From positions 1 to 23,009 of IMG/VR virus record IMGVR_UViG_3300037488_001971: a stretch of DNA of 23,009 bases; one strand, 5' to 3'. The translations under genes and the position numbers were made by a program. Positions 12,122-19,115 of the stretch are shown here, one piece after another; within the stretch, counting starts at the first letter, position 1; every line of letters begins with the position of its first letter. This stretch comes from a virus. The notes under the pieces were generated by a model. It made no database searches and had not been told where the DNA came from. It saw only the letters and a list, made by a program, of their open reading frames with translations.

Positions 12122-13093
12122 ATGCCAAGAGCAAATACGCCACACAATCAAATAACTACAGATGAAGAATTTTTAAAACTTTGGAAAGAATTAAAATCAC
12201 CTAAGAAAATGGCATTAGCTATTGGTTGTGACCTTACTGCTGTTTATAGACGCAGACGCAGTTTAGAGGCTCGTTACGGACTTGATCTAGTTACTAATAG
12301 CGAAACGCCAATGATAGAAAGACATTCTGCTCGTATTAATGTTCCTGTCGAAAATGGCGTAGTTTTAGTATTTTCTGATGCACACTTTTGGAATGACAAT
12401 CCTTCCACAGCTTATAGAGCTTTAATTAAATATATTGAAGAATTAAAGCCAAAACTTGTGGTATGTAATGGCGATGCTTTTGATGGGGCTAATGTATCTC
12501 GTCATGGTCGTATTGGTTTCCTTGAAAATAGACCTGATGTTCATCAAGAATTAGAAGCTTGTAAAACAATGCTTGGCGGCATCGAGGATGTTTGCAAAAA
12601 GATTAAACCTAGCCCTATATTAACTTGGACTTTAGGTAATCACGATAGCCGTTTTGAAACTCTATTGGCGGCAGTAGCCCCACAATACGAAAAAATACAT
12701 GGTTTTCATTTAAAAGATCATTTCCCTGCTTGGAAACCTTGCTGGGCTACATGGGTTAATGATGTATGTATCAAACATAGATGGAAAGGTGGCGTTCATG
12801 CCACACATAACAACACTATGGGCGCTGGCACAAGCATGGTTACAGGACATTTACATTCTCTTAAGGTAGCCGCTTATACAGATTACACAGGAACTCGTTA
12901 TGGTGTTGATACAGGAACTCTTGCTGAAATTGACGGCGAACAATTTGTTCACTATACTGAAGATAATCCTAAAAATTGGCGCAGTGGTTTTGCTGTGCTT
13001 ACTTTTTGGAAAGGGAAGCTTCTACCACCGGAATTAGTAGAAGTTATTGGTGATGGTATCGTTGCGTTTAGGGGGAAAGCATATGAAGTATAG
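12122..13093 (+). CDS. Calcineurin-like metallophosphoesterase with N-terminal helix-turn-helix
   Basis: A 323-residue protein. Residues about 12-55 look like a helix-turn-helix (TTDEEFLKLWKELKSPKKMA, IGCDLTAVYRRRRSLEARYG). The rest is a phosphoesterase with its metal ligands in order: SDAHFW (D86, H88), NGDAFDG (D118), LGNHDSRF (N173, H174), KHRW (H219) and TGHLHS (H243, H245). Phage enzymes of this type may process DNA ends, nucleotides or RNA; the substrate is not readable. It follows the recombination cluster through a partial terminator. The HTH-like part could bind DNA or a protein partner. Confidence 0.87.
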   Translation: MPRANTPHNQITTDEEFLKLWKELKSPKKMALAIGCDLTAVYRRRRSLEARYGLDLVTNSETPMIERHSARINVPVENGVVLVFSDAHFWNDNPSTAYRALIKYIEELKPKLVVCNGDAFDGANVSRHGRIGFLENRPDVHQELEACKTMLGGIEDVCKKIKPSPILTWTLGNHDSRFETLLAAVAPQYEKIHGFHLKDHFPAWKPCWATWVNDVCIKHRWKGGVHATHNNTMGAGTSMVTGHLHSLKVAAYTDYTGTRYGVDTGTLAEIDGEQFVHYTEDNPKNWRSGFAVLTFWKGKLLPPELVEVIGDGIVAFRGKAYEV

Positions 13094-13280
13094 CGAAGCT
13101 GGCAAAGGTTCAGCAGCAAGAAAAACAGATAAAGAAAAATTTGAAGAGAATTTTGAAAAGATTTTTGGTAAAAAGAAAAAAGAAATCTATTACGATTCAG
13201 ATGAAACAACTAGCTGGGACGAGGATAAAGTAGATATTGTTGGATTAAACGGAAGCACAGGCGATCATTACATTAAATAA
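13083..13280 (+). CDS. Small conserved phage protein (65 aa)
   Basis: A charged protein, MKYSEAGKGSAARKTDKEKF followed by EENFEKIFGKKKKE and an acidic tail. The YSxxGKGSxxR...F..NF.KIFGKK pattern recurs in short phage proteins near metabolism or nuclease genes; function unknown. The ATG at 13083 overlaps the phosphoesterase end by 11 bases and has AGGGGGAAAG upstream. It is the last rightward gene before the bidirectional terminator. Confidence 0.78.
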   Translation: MKYSEAGKGSAARKTDKEKFEENFEKIFGKKKKEIYYDSDETTSWDEDKVDIVGLNGSTGDHYIK

Positions 13281-13281
13281 A

Positions 13282-13308
13282 AAAGGGGGAATTATCCCCC
13301 TTTAATTT
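13282..13308. terminator. Bidirectional rho-independent terminator between converging operons
   Basis: AAAGGGGGA (13282-13290) pairs perfectly with TCCCCCTTT (13295-13303) around an ATTA loop. It is followed by T-rich sequence on the plus strand and by TTTTTT on the minus strand. It ends the rightward operon (stop at 13280) and the leftward fibre/pqqA operon (pqqA stop at 13311). Confidence 0.9.
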
Positions 13309-13310
13309 TA

Positions 13311-13382
13311 TTACTTATTCATTACATACATAGTTACTTCAAAGCCAAAACGCATTTCTGTAGCTGATGGTGTAGTCCACAT
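13311..13382 (-). CDS. pqqA: PqqA, precursor peptide of pyrroloquinoline quinone (PQQ)
   Basis: A 23-codon gene whose peptide starts MWTTPSATE and ends MRFGFEVTMYVMNK. PqqA peptides of Klebsiella and Pseudomonas type are also 23 residues. They start MW, have P5 and carry the invariant E-V-T-x-Y with Glu15 and Tyr19. Both crosslinking residues are present here at exactly these positions. In the host pathway PqqD binds the peptide, PqqE joins Glu15 to Tyr19, and further steps give PQQ, the cofactor of periplasmic methanol and glucose dehydrogenases. AAGGAG stands six bases before the ATG, and the bidirectional terminator follows the stop. No pqqB-E genes are present, so the product must depend on host enzymes. 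This makes it a candidate auxiliary metabolic gene and points to a methylotroph host. Confidence 0.92.
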   Translation of the reverse strand: MWTTPSATEMRFGFEVTMYVMNK

Positions 13383-13457
13383 AATAAACTCCTTAATTAA
13401 AAAAATACTGCCATTTAATTATGAGCTACATTGTGGCTCAAAACATCAAGAAAATCA
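13383..13457 (-). promoter_or_regulatory. Leader of pqqA with hairpin, possible promoter
   Basis: The 75 bases before pqqA are non-coding. They contain an imperfect hairpin (GAGC 13423-13426 with GCTC 13436-13439, plus inner ACA/TGT pairing). On the minus strand they also contain AGTATTTTTTTAA, which is identical to 13 bases around the -10 of the rightward promoter at 9344-9356. A separate promoter for pqqA is therefore possible, but no convincing -35 is visible. Confidence 0.35.
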
Positions 13458-13622
13458 TTATTTAATTTTAGAACGCGCCCACTCATAAATTCTAATGCAA
13501 TACCAAACTATTGATAATAAAGCCGCTATTGCTGGTAAAAATTTCATTACTGCACCAAGAGCCGTAACTCCCGAAACTGTATCTAATAAATGCTTTGTAT
13601 GTTCTTCCATATTCATTTTCAT
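13458..13622 (-). CDS. Small single-pass membrane protein (54 aa), holin-like
   Basis: MKMNMEEHTKHLLDTVSGVT, then ALGAVMKFLPAIAALLSIVWYCIRIYEWARSKIK. The TKHLLDxVS...LPxIAALxxIxWxxIRIYE pattern is one I know from small phage membrane proteins annotated as holins or putative internal membrane proteins. It has one hydrophobic helix and a basic end. The start is not firmly set: ATG at 13622, 13616 or 13610 are all in frame and only a weak GAAAG precedes the first. Since a 3TM holin exists elsewhere, this could be a second holin or antiholin. Confidence 0.65.
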   Translation of the reverse strand: MKMNMEEHTKHLLDTVSGVTALGAVMKFLPAIAALLSIVWYCIRIYEWARSKIK

Positions 13623-13631
13623 TTCTTTCTA

Positions 13632-13829
13632 CTAATTGATAAGATGCTTTTCAATAGCCAAATAAAGACTACCATCATTGTTGCCGCTAGATATATAAGC
13701 AACAGAGCCATCAGATAGTAAAATAACCAAATAATTTTTACCATCGAAGTAATCAGCGCCAATATCTTTGATTGTTTTATTTTGTAGAAAATCGAAATGA
13801 TCGTCAATGGTATCATAAAAATCTTGCAT
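13632..13829 (-). CDS. Small hypothetical protein (65 aa)
   Basis: MQDFYDTIDDHFDFLQNKTI, followed by a probable beta-hairpin (NYLVILLSDGSVAYISSG) and a short helix. It starts 17 bases inside the end of the GT9-like gene. A competing frame at 13619-13816 encodes only a hydrophobic, low-complexity peptide, so this frame is preferred. No family recognised. Confidence 0.62.
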   Translation of the reverse strand: MQDFYDTIDDHFDFLQNKTIKDIGADYFDGKNYLVILLSDGSVAYISSGNNDGSLYLAIEKHLIN

Positions 13830-14256
13830 TCAAACTTTCTATCACTATTTCAGGACTGACAAATTTGTTAGCATCATGTTCCGTTTGTTCCCACCATAGG
13901 AATTGGTTTTGAACCAAATTGCTTCGATCCTTTATAAGATTAATATTTTCAGGGTGTCCAAATATTAAAGGATCAGAAACCGACCACAATACTATACCAT
14001 ATTTTTTTTTATCCCAAGCAAAATGTTGAAAAAAAGAATCGCAACTTATCCATGTTTTGCAATCATTTACAAGGCTTTCAAGCTCTTTAAGTGATAAGTT
14101 TTTTCTAAAGTCAGGCACTAATTGTTCTTCACCATCTATACCTACTTGAACAATTGGTTCTTTAATTAGTTCAATAAGTTCTTTCCAATAAGGATAATTT
14201 TTTGCATTAGTTTTTCCATTTCTTAAAGCTTTAGAATAAGGGCTAATAATAATCAT
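13813..14256 (-). CDS. GT9/heptosyltransferase-like C-terminal domain protein
   Basis: A 147-residue protein that looks like the second Rossmann half of a GT-B (family 9-like) glycosyltransferase: IIISPYSKALRNGK (2-15), NYPYWKELIELI (20-31), PIVQVGIDGE (34-43), LVNDCKTWISCDSFFQH (62-78, with the donor-site SxDSFFxH motif), and SDPLIFGHPENINL. Its N-terminal half appears to be the last 80 residues of the preceding gene, with which it overlaps by ATGA. The two products may therefore form one active transferase. Likely substrate: a sugar for a fibre or surface glycan. Confidence 0.72.
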   Translation of the reverse strand: MIIISPYSKALRNGKTNAKNYPYWKELIELIKEPIVQVGIDGEEQLVPDFRKNLSLKELESLVNDCKTWISCDSFFQHFAWDKKKYGIVLWSVSDPLIFGHPENINLIKDRSNLVQNQFLWWEQTEHDANKFVSPEIVIESLNARFL

Positions 14257-15221
14257 ATATACATTTTTCTATAAGCATTCTCTAAATTGTCAGTCCATTT
14301 CCATTGCGCCATTTTTCTATAAATATTCCATTGCTCTATATCGCCAAATAAAGCTTTAGCTTCAGCAATTGATTTGCCTGGCACTATGTCAGGATAGCAA
14401 GTAAATACTTCCGCATTTGTAATGTCAGGCATTACATGACTAAATACAATATGATCGCCCATGCCGCAATTAAGAACTACAATCTTTTTATCTTTATAAG
14501 CAATTGTATTTCTAAAAATTGATTCATCTTGCTCATATAATTTTTGATTTGTTTCTGATCTAATACCACCATTAGGATTTTTAAGATGCCAGCTAACCGC
14601 ATTAGGAACTGCAAGAATTTTATATCCTTTTAGGTATAAGCCATAAGTAAATAAAGTTTCTTCTCTATGCGCTACTCTTGAAAGACCTGTATTGTAATCA
14701 TGCACCCCAGCTCTATAAAGAAAAGAACAATGAAGATGCTCAACTTCTTTTACTTTGTGAATAAATGACCATTGAATGTTAGGCTCTGTATCTATATTTT
14801 CTATTTTGCCTGTAGGTTTAAAGCTTTCAAATTGTAATGGCGGTGTTAGTATTGCGCCACCTATAGCACCTACTTTTTTGCTTGTGTAATTAAATAAAGT
14901 TTGTAAGACATTGGGTTCGGGTATTGCATCATCATCAACGCGCCATACCCAATCAAATTCCATAGTATTAGCCATTTGATGAATATGATGCTGACCTTTT
15001 TTGTGAGCATAAACCCATTCCCAAGCAATGCCTTTAATATCAAGCATTTTAAAAAAGTAGCTATAAACCAACTCTTTTCGCATATCTTGTGGCTCATCAT
15101 TATCATCAAAAATAACTAGCTTATCAACCTTTTTTGTCTGATTAATTATAGAGTTAAGCGTTAAAGGTAAAGTAGTTTGATAACGACCACGAGTAGCTAC
15201 CGAGCAAAGAACTTTATCCAC
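14253..15221 (-). CDS. Family 2 glycosyltransferase with GT-B-like C-terminal extension
   Basis: A 322-residue protein. Residues 1-235 are a GT2/GT-A domain: CSVATRGR (6-13), KLVIFDDNDEP (34-44), metal-binding D96-D97-D98 in WRVDDDAIPEP, REE at 186-188 and VSWHL (209-213). Residues 245-322 (KKIVVLNCGMGDHIVFSHVM) match the first Rossmann strand and glycine loop of GT9 transferases, and the downstream gene supplies the rest. The start codon is GTG at 15221, overlapping the methyltransferase stop by eight bases. It probably transfers sugar to a virion or fibre component made from the same operon. Confidence 0.83.
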   Translation of the reverse strand: MDKVLCSVATRGRYQTTLPLTLNSIINQTKKVDKLVIFDDNDEPQDMRKELVYSYFFKMLDIKGIAWEWVYAHKKGQHHIHQMANTMEFDWVWRVDDDAIPEPNVLQTLFNYTSKKVGAIGGAILTPPLQFESFKPTGKIENIDTEPNIQWSFIHKVKEVEHLHCSFLYRAGVHDYNTGLSRVAHREETLFTYGLYLKGYKILAVPNAVSWHLKNPNGGIRSETNQKLYEQDESIFRNTIAYKDKKIVVLNCGMGDHIVFSHVMPDITNAEVFTCYPDIVPGKSIAEAKALFGDIEQWNIYRKMAQWKWTDNLENAYRKMYI

Positions 15222-15843
15222 GATCCCACCGCATAATCATAAGATTAAATTTATTTTTGTCATTAATTTCGGGTAAAATTTCCGAAATGTAGCCATGTTC
15301 GTTAATATAGTTATATTGAAAGTCGGGAAAGTGTAATTCATTTAGGCCATGAAGTTTATGATGCTCACCCCAAAAGCCTACAGGCTCATTATGCGGAGTA
15401 GTTAATAAAAGGCGTTTGCAATGTTGTTTAAGTTTTTGCGCTATATCAAGGCCATTATCAATATGCTCAATAAATTCAAAAGCAATTATGGTGTCATATT
15501 GCGCTAAAGGATAAGTGTTAATATCAGCGTTAGTAAAAGATGCGTTTAAGCCCCATTCCTGTTCGCGTGCAACCTCTATAATAAGAGGATCGTAATCTAA
15601 TCCTATATAGTTTAAATCATTTGGAAGAAATTGAGAGCCGTAACCTGTGGAACAACCTATTTCAAGAACATTCTTGCCTAATAGATTGCGGTTAGCCCAA
15701 AGATAACGAGTGGCTTCTCTAGGATAGACGGGATCGCCTTTTAGAAAAACCGCTCGCTCATAATTGTTAGATAATAAATATCTATAGTATTGTTGATCGT
15801 GTTGTTTAGCATACGCTAAAGCATCTTGTTTTGTCTTGTCCAT
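15214..15843 (-). CDS. Class I SAM-dependent methyltransferase
   Basis: A 209-residue Rossmann methyltransferase: motif I VLEIGCSTGYGS (59-70), motif II YIGLDYD (79-85), motif III-like TNADINTY (104-111), then IIAFEFIEHI (119-128) and LLLTTPHNEP (145-154). The N-terminus (YYRYLLSNNYERAVF) is helical. It lacks the cytosine-C5 PCQ/ENV motifs and the N6-adenine DPPY, so a DNA methyltransferase is unlikely. Beside glycosyltransferases it more likely methylates a sugar or small molecule. AAGGA precedes the ATG at 15843. Confidence 0.85.
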   Translation of the reverse strand: MDKTKQDALAYAKQHDQQYYRYLLSNNYERAVFLKGDPVYPREATRYLWANRNLLGKNVLEIGCSTGYGSQFLPNDLNYIGLDYDPLIIEVAREQEWGLNASFTNADINTYPLAQYDTIIAFEFIEHIDNGLDIAQKLKQHCKRLLLTTPHNEPVGFWGEHHKLHGLNELHFPDFQYNYINEHGYISEILPEINDKNKFNLMIMRWDRG

Positions 15844-15852
15844 ATTAATCCT

Positions 15853-18549
15853 TTAAACTGGATAAATTGCTAATACCCTATCGTTTAATGCTAATGCAGT
15901 TGTTGTAAATGTAGTGCCGCCCGATACTGTGCAATCAACACCATTAACAAGTATTGAACCATTAACTGAAACTTGAATTTTGTTTGCAGTATAAGTTTGT
16001 GTTGTTGTAAATGAAGTTTGTGCCGCAGTTGCAGTATAAGCATCATAAACCATAGTGTTAGTGCCATTAATTCCGCTATAGCCTGAAATGCCGCTATACC
16101 CTGATATACCTGATGCACCTGAAAATCCACTTATGCCTGATCCACTATAACCTGATATGCCTGAATATCCACTAATGCCTGACGCGCCACTATAACCTGA
16201 AATGCCTGAATCACCGCTAAATCCTGATATACCACTATACCCACTAATGCCGCTAAAACCACTATAGCCTGAAATACCACTAAATCCTGACACACCAATA
16301 TTAATACCTGTATAAGCAACAGATTGAACAACATCGGTTACTGTGCAAGGGCTAATAGTAAATGTAGTGCCATTTGTTGCAGTAACATCAGCATCGGCTA
16401 ATTTAGCACCATTTCTAAATACATCTAAATATCCAACAGTATATGCAACAGTAAATACAGTTTGACTAGCGGATGGAGTAAAATCAGTTACAACTCTTGA
16501 GGTGCTAGTTGCGTTAATGCCACTATAACCTGAATATCCGCTAATACCACTTCCTGAATATCCTGAAATGCCGCTATATCCGCTTATGCCTGACGCACCG
16601 CTATACCCACTAATTCCTGAATCACCACTAAAGCCCGAAATTCCTGACGCTCCGCTAAAGCCTGATATGCCTGAATAACCGCTTATGCCACTATCGCCGC
16701 TATATCCTGATATTCCTGAATAACCACTAAAGCCACTAACGCCTGATCCACTATATCCACTAATTCCTGAATCACCGCTATACCCACTAATTCCTGAAAA
16801 GCCTGATATGCCACTAAAACCACTATAGCCACTAATACCACTATCACCGCTAAAACCTGAAATACCACTATAACCGCTATAGCCTGATATGCCACTAAAA
16901 CCGCTATAGCCTGATATGCCGCTATAACCACTATAGCCCGATACACCATTAACAAGGGCAAATATTAAATTATGATTATTTGCAAAGTTTGTAGTTCCTG
17001 TGCCTGCACTTGAAACTAAAGCAACAGGATAAGCCCAATAAGAAGTTGCACCGCCAGGATTGTAATTAACAGGCGTTCCATTAATAACCCATGTTTGAGA
17101 ATTAACACTTGAGTTTGCATCTTGAATAACAAATTCTTCCGTTTGTTGTAATAAAGATAAATAAATATCTATATCAACATTGTTTTCATTAAGATGAGAA
17201 ACATTAACTATAGTTGAACTTATTTGAGTTGCATTATCCCAAGTAATAGCACCATCGCCTGGATAACCTGATGTTGATGTTGTATTTGCATGATACTCAA
17301 AAAAGCTGGATGATGATCCAGGAATGCCACTAAAGCCACTATAACCACTATAGCCTGAAATACCTGAATCGCCGCTATAACCACTTATGCCGCTATAACC
17401 GCTATAACCACTAATACCGCTATCACCTGAATATCCGCTAATACCGCTATATCCTGAATCACCTGACATACCGCTATAGCCACTATAGCCACTAATGCCG
17501 CTATCACCACTCCAACCTGAAATGCCTGACCAACCTGATTCGCCTGACCAACCACTATAACCACTTATACCTGACCAACCTGAATCACCGCTATAGCCAC
17601 TATAACCGCTTATACCTGATTCGCCTGACCATCCTGATATACCGCTATCACCTGAATATCCGCTAATACCGCTATCGCCGCTAAAACCACTAATTCCGCT
17701 ATCACCACTAAATCCGCTAATGCCACTATCACCTGAATAGCCGCTTTCACCACTATATCCGCTTTCACCACTATAACCACTATATCCACTTGTGCCTTCG
17801 CCGCTATAACCGCTATATCCTGATTCACCTGACCAGCCGCTTAAACCACTATCGCCACTAAAGCCTGATATACCTGAATCGCCACTATAACCTGATTCAC
17901 CGCTATAACCTGAAATGCCTGACGCACCACTATCACCGCTAAAGCCACTTATACCTGAATCGCCACTATAGCCGCTAAAGCCTGAAATACCACTAGCGCC
18001 AGGTGGCCCTACAATTTGACCTACATTAACCCAAGCTGATCCATCCCATACATATAAATCACCATTAGAATCAACAATGTATGCGTCATTTATGTTTGCG
18101 CTTGGCGGTAAAGCCGCAGGATTAGCAACACTTCCAATAATATTAATTGATGTGCCTTGTTGTCCGCTATAGCCTGAAAAACCGCTATAACCTGAAATGC
18201 CTGAATCACCACTATAGCCACTATCACCGCTAAATCCTGAAATGCCTGAATCACCGCTAAATCCTGATATACCACTATCGCCACTATATCCACTAATTCC
18301 TGAATCGCCACTATAGCCGCTTATGCCGCTATCACCTGAATACCCACTATCGCCACTAAATCCACTAATGCCGCTATTTCCACTAAAACCTGAATAGCCG
18401 CTATATCCTGAAATTCCACTAAAGCCACTTGCGCCTGCTCCACTAAATCCTGAATAACCTGATAGACCGCTATAACCTGATTGCCCAGCAGTTAAAAGTT
18501 CAACTTTTAAATTATTTGAATCAACAACTTCTATTTGATAATTAGCCAT
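15853..18549 (-). CDS. Collagen-like (G-X-S repeat) tail-fibre protein
   Basis: An 898-residue fibre built of four collagen-like blocks of Gly-X-Ser triplets (residues about 24-131, 182-411, 536-677 and 752-828). X is mostly Tyr, Ile, Phe, Asp, Glu, Trp or Ala. Globular modules separate them: 132-181 (DLYVWDGSAWVNVG), 412-535, 679-751 (QTVFTVAYTVGYLDVFRNGA) and a C-terminal 829-898. The third and fourth modules resemble each other and a segment of the 21329 gene product. Proline is nearly absent from the repeats, and three GS 'short triplets' shift the phase (near 601, 665 and 802). Such fibres form trimeric stalks carrying receptor-binding heads. Repeat codons are varied synonymously (Ser TCA, AGT, AGC). 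Confidence 0.85.
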   Translation of the reverse strand: MANYQIEVVDSNNLKVELLTAGQSGYSGLSGYSGFSGAGASGFSGISGYSGYSGFSGNSGISGFSGDSGYSGDSGISGYSGDSGISGYSGDSGISGFSGDSGISGFSGDSGYSGDSGISGYSGFSGYSGQQGTSINIIGSVANPAALPPSANINDAYIVDSNGDLYVWDGSAWVNVGQIVGPPGASGISGFSGYSGDSGISGFSGDSGASGISGYSGESGYSGDSGISGFSGDSGLSGWSGESGYSGYSGEGTSGYSGYSGESGYSGESGYSGDSGISGFSGDSGISGFSGDSGISGYSGDSGISGWSGESGISGYSGYSGDSGWSGISGYSGWSGESGWSGISGWSGDSGISGYSGYSGMSGDSGYSGISGYSGDSGISGYSGYSGISGYSGDSGISGYSGYSGFSGIPGSSSSFFEYHANTTSTSGYPGDGAITWDNATQISSTIVNVSHLNENNVDIDIYLSLLQQTEEFVIQDANSSVNSQTWVINGTPVNYNPGGATSYWAYPVALVSSAGTGTTNFANNHNLIFALVNGVSGYSGYSGISGYSGFSGISGYSGYSGISGFSGDSGISGYSGFSGISGFSGISGYSGDSGISGYSGSGVSGFSGYSGISGYSGDSGISGYSGISGFSGASGISGFSGDSGISGYSGASGISGYSGISGYSGSGISGYSGYSGINATSTSRVVTDFTPSASQTVFTVAYTVGYLDVFRNGAKLADADVTATNGTTFTISPCTVTDVVQSVAYTGINIGVSGFSGISGYSGFSGISGYSGISGFSGDSGISGYSGASGISGYSGISGYSGSGISGFSGASGISGYSGISGYSGINGTNTMVYDAYTATAAQTSFTTTQTYTANKIQVSVNGSILVNGVDCTVSGGTTFTTTALALNDRVLAIYPV

Positions 18550-18550
18550 A

Positions 18551-19030
18551 TTAGTTTACCACCCCGTCTGATCTTACTAAAAATAATAAAAAGATAATCA
18601 TATCTTGAGCGGGTGTTGCTCCTACTGCTGGAAATGAAATTTTAATTCTACCTGAAAAACCAACGCAAGGATCAGCATTAATATCTAATTGAGGATCGGA
18701 AGAAATAATTGACCATGTTGATTCGTCTATTTCTAAAGTAAATGAGCCTGCGGCATCAACACGATTAGATATAGTTAATGAAACAGGTGAAGGCGGTGGA
18801 GTGTAGTCCGCTATGTCAAAAGTAAGGCCATAACGACTATCGCGAATATTGCTTAATTGTCTGCGAATAATGGAAGCATTAATAGTAACTCCAGTAAGAT
18901 TAACTGGCGTTCCATCGTTGCTAAAAGTTAAATTCCAAAAGGTTTTTTGATCATATACAAGTTCGCCAGCAATGATTTCATTATCAAAGCCCGACACTTG
19001 TTGAAGGGTATTTTTATTAAAGATAGCCAT
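18551..19030 (-). CDS. Phage structural or tail-associated protein, conserved
   Basis: A 159-residue beta-rich protein starting MAIFNKNTLQQVSGFDNEII, with KTFWNLTFSNDGTPVNLTGV and LDINADPCVGFSGRIKI. This is a pattern I have seen in proteins located just before fibre genes in small marine phages; probably a fibre-attachment or tail component. The ATG at 19030 is preferred over 19057 because GAGGA lies shortly upstream and it gives the conserved start. It immediately precedes the collagen-like gene (one base between stop and ATG). Confidence 0.73.
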   Translation of the reverse strand: MAIFNKNTLQQVSGFDNEIIAGELVYDQKTFWNLTFSNDGTPVNLTGVTINASIIRRQLSNIRDSRYGLTFDIADYTPPPSPVSLTISNRVDAAGSFTLEIDESTWSIISSDPQLDINADPCVGFSGRIKISFPAVGATPAQDMIIFLLFLVRSDGVVN

Positions 19031-19086
19031 GTTTTCCTCACTAGGTAAATAACGCAAGCATCTCTCTGACGCAATGCGATGGTCTT

Positions 19087-19115
19087 ATCTTATTTAATAA
19101 GTTATTTTACCACAA
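19087..19115 (-). promoter_or_regulatory. Candidate promoter for the collagen-like fibre genes
   Basis: Minus strand TTGTGG (19115-19110), 17-base spacer, TAAGAT (19092-19087), inside the only sizeable gap (19031-19115) of the fibre operon. A perfect 6-bp palindrome (CTTATT-A-AATAAG) overlaps the -10 side. The downstream leader of about 55 bases contains no gene. Confidence 0.4.

Noticed and set aside
13619-13816. 65-residue hydrophobic frame on the minus strand
   Set aside because: Overlaps the more natural 13632-13829 frame almost entirely and has low-complexity Leu/Ile composition typical of an AT-rich shadow.
15214-15843. DNA cytosine methyltransferase that would feed the TET/JBP-like enzyme
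   Set aside because: No PCQ, ENV or DPPY catalytic motif; the protein resembles UbiG-type small-molecule or sugar methyltransferases and sits in the fibre operon.
15891-18311. Several Ala/Val/Gln-rich minus-strand frames within the collagen-like gene
   Set aside because: They are out-of-frame readings of the repeats (GGNATTAGT read in another phase) and have no independent start signals.
15900-18500. CRISPR-like or satellite repeat array
   Set aside because: The periodicity is nine or multiples of three bases with variable units, and it translates as one long Gly-X-Ser protein; no constant repeat with unique spacers exists.
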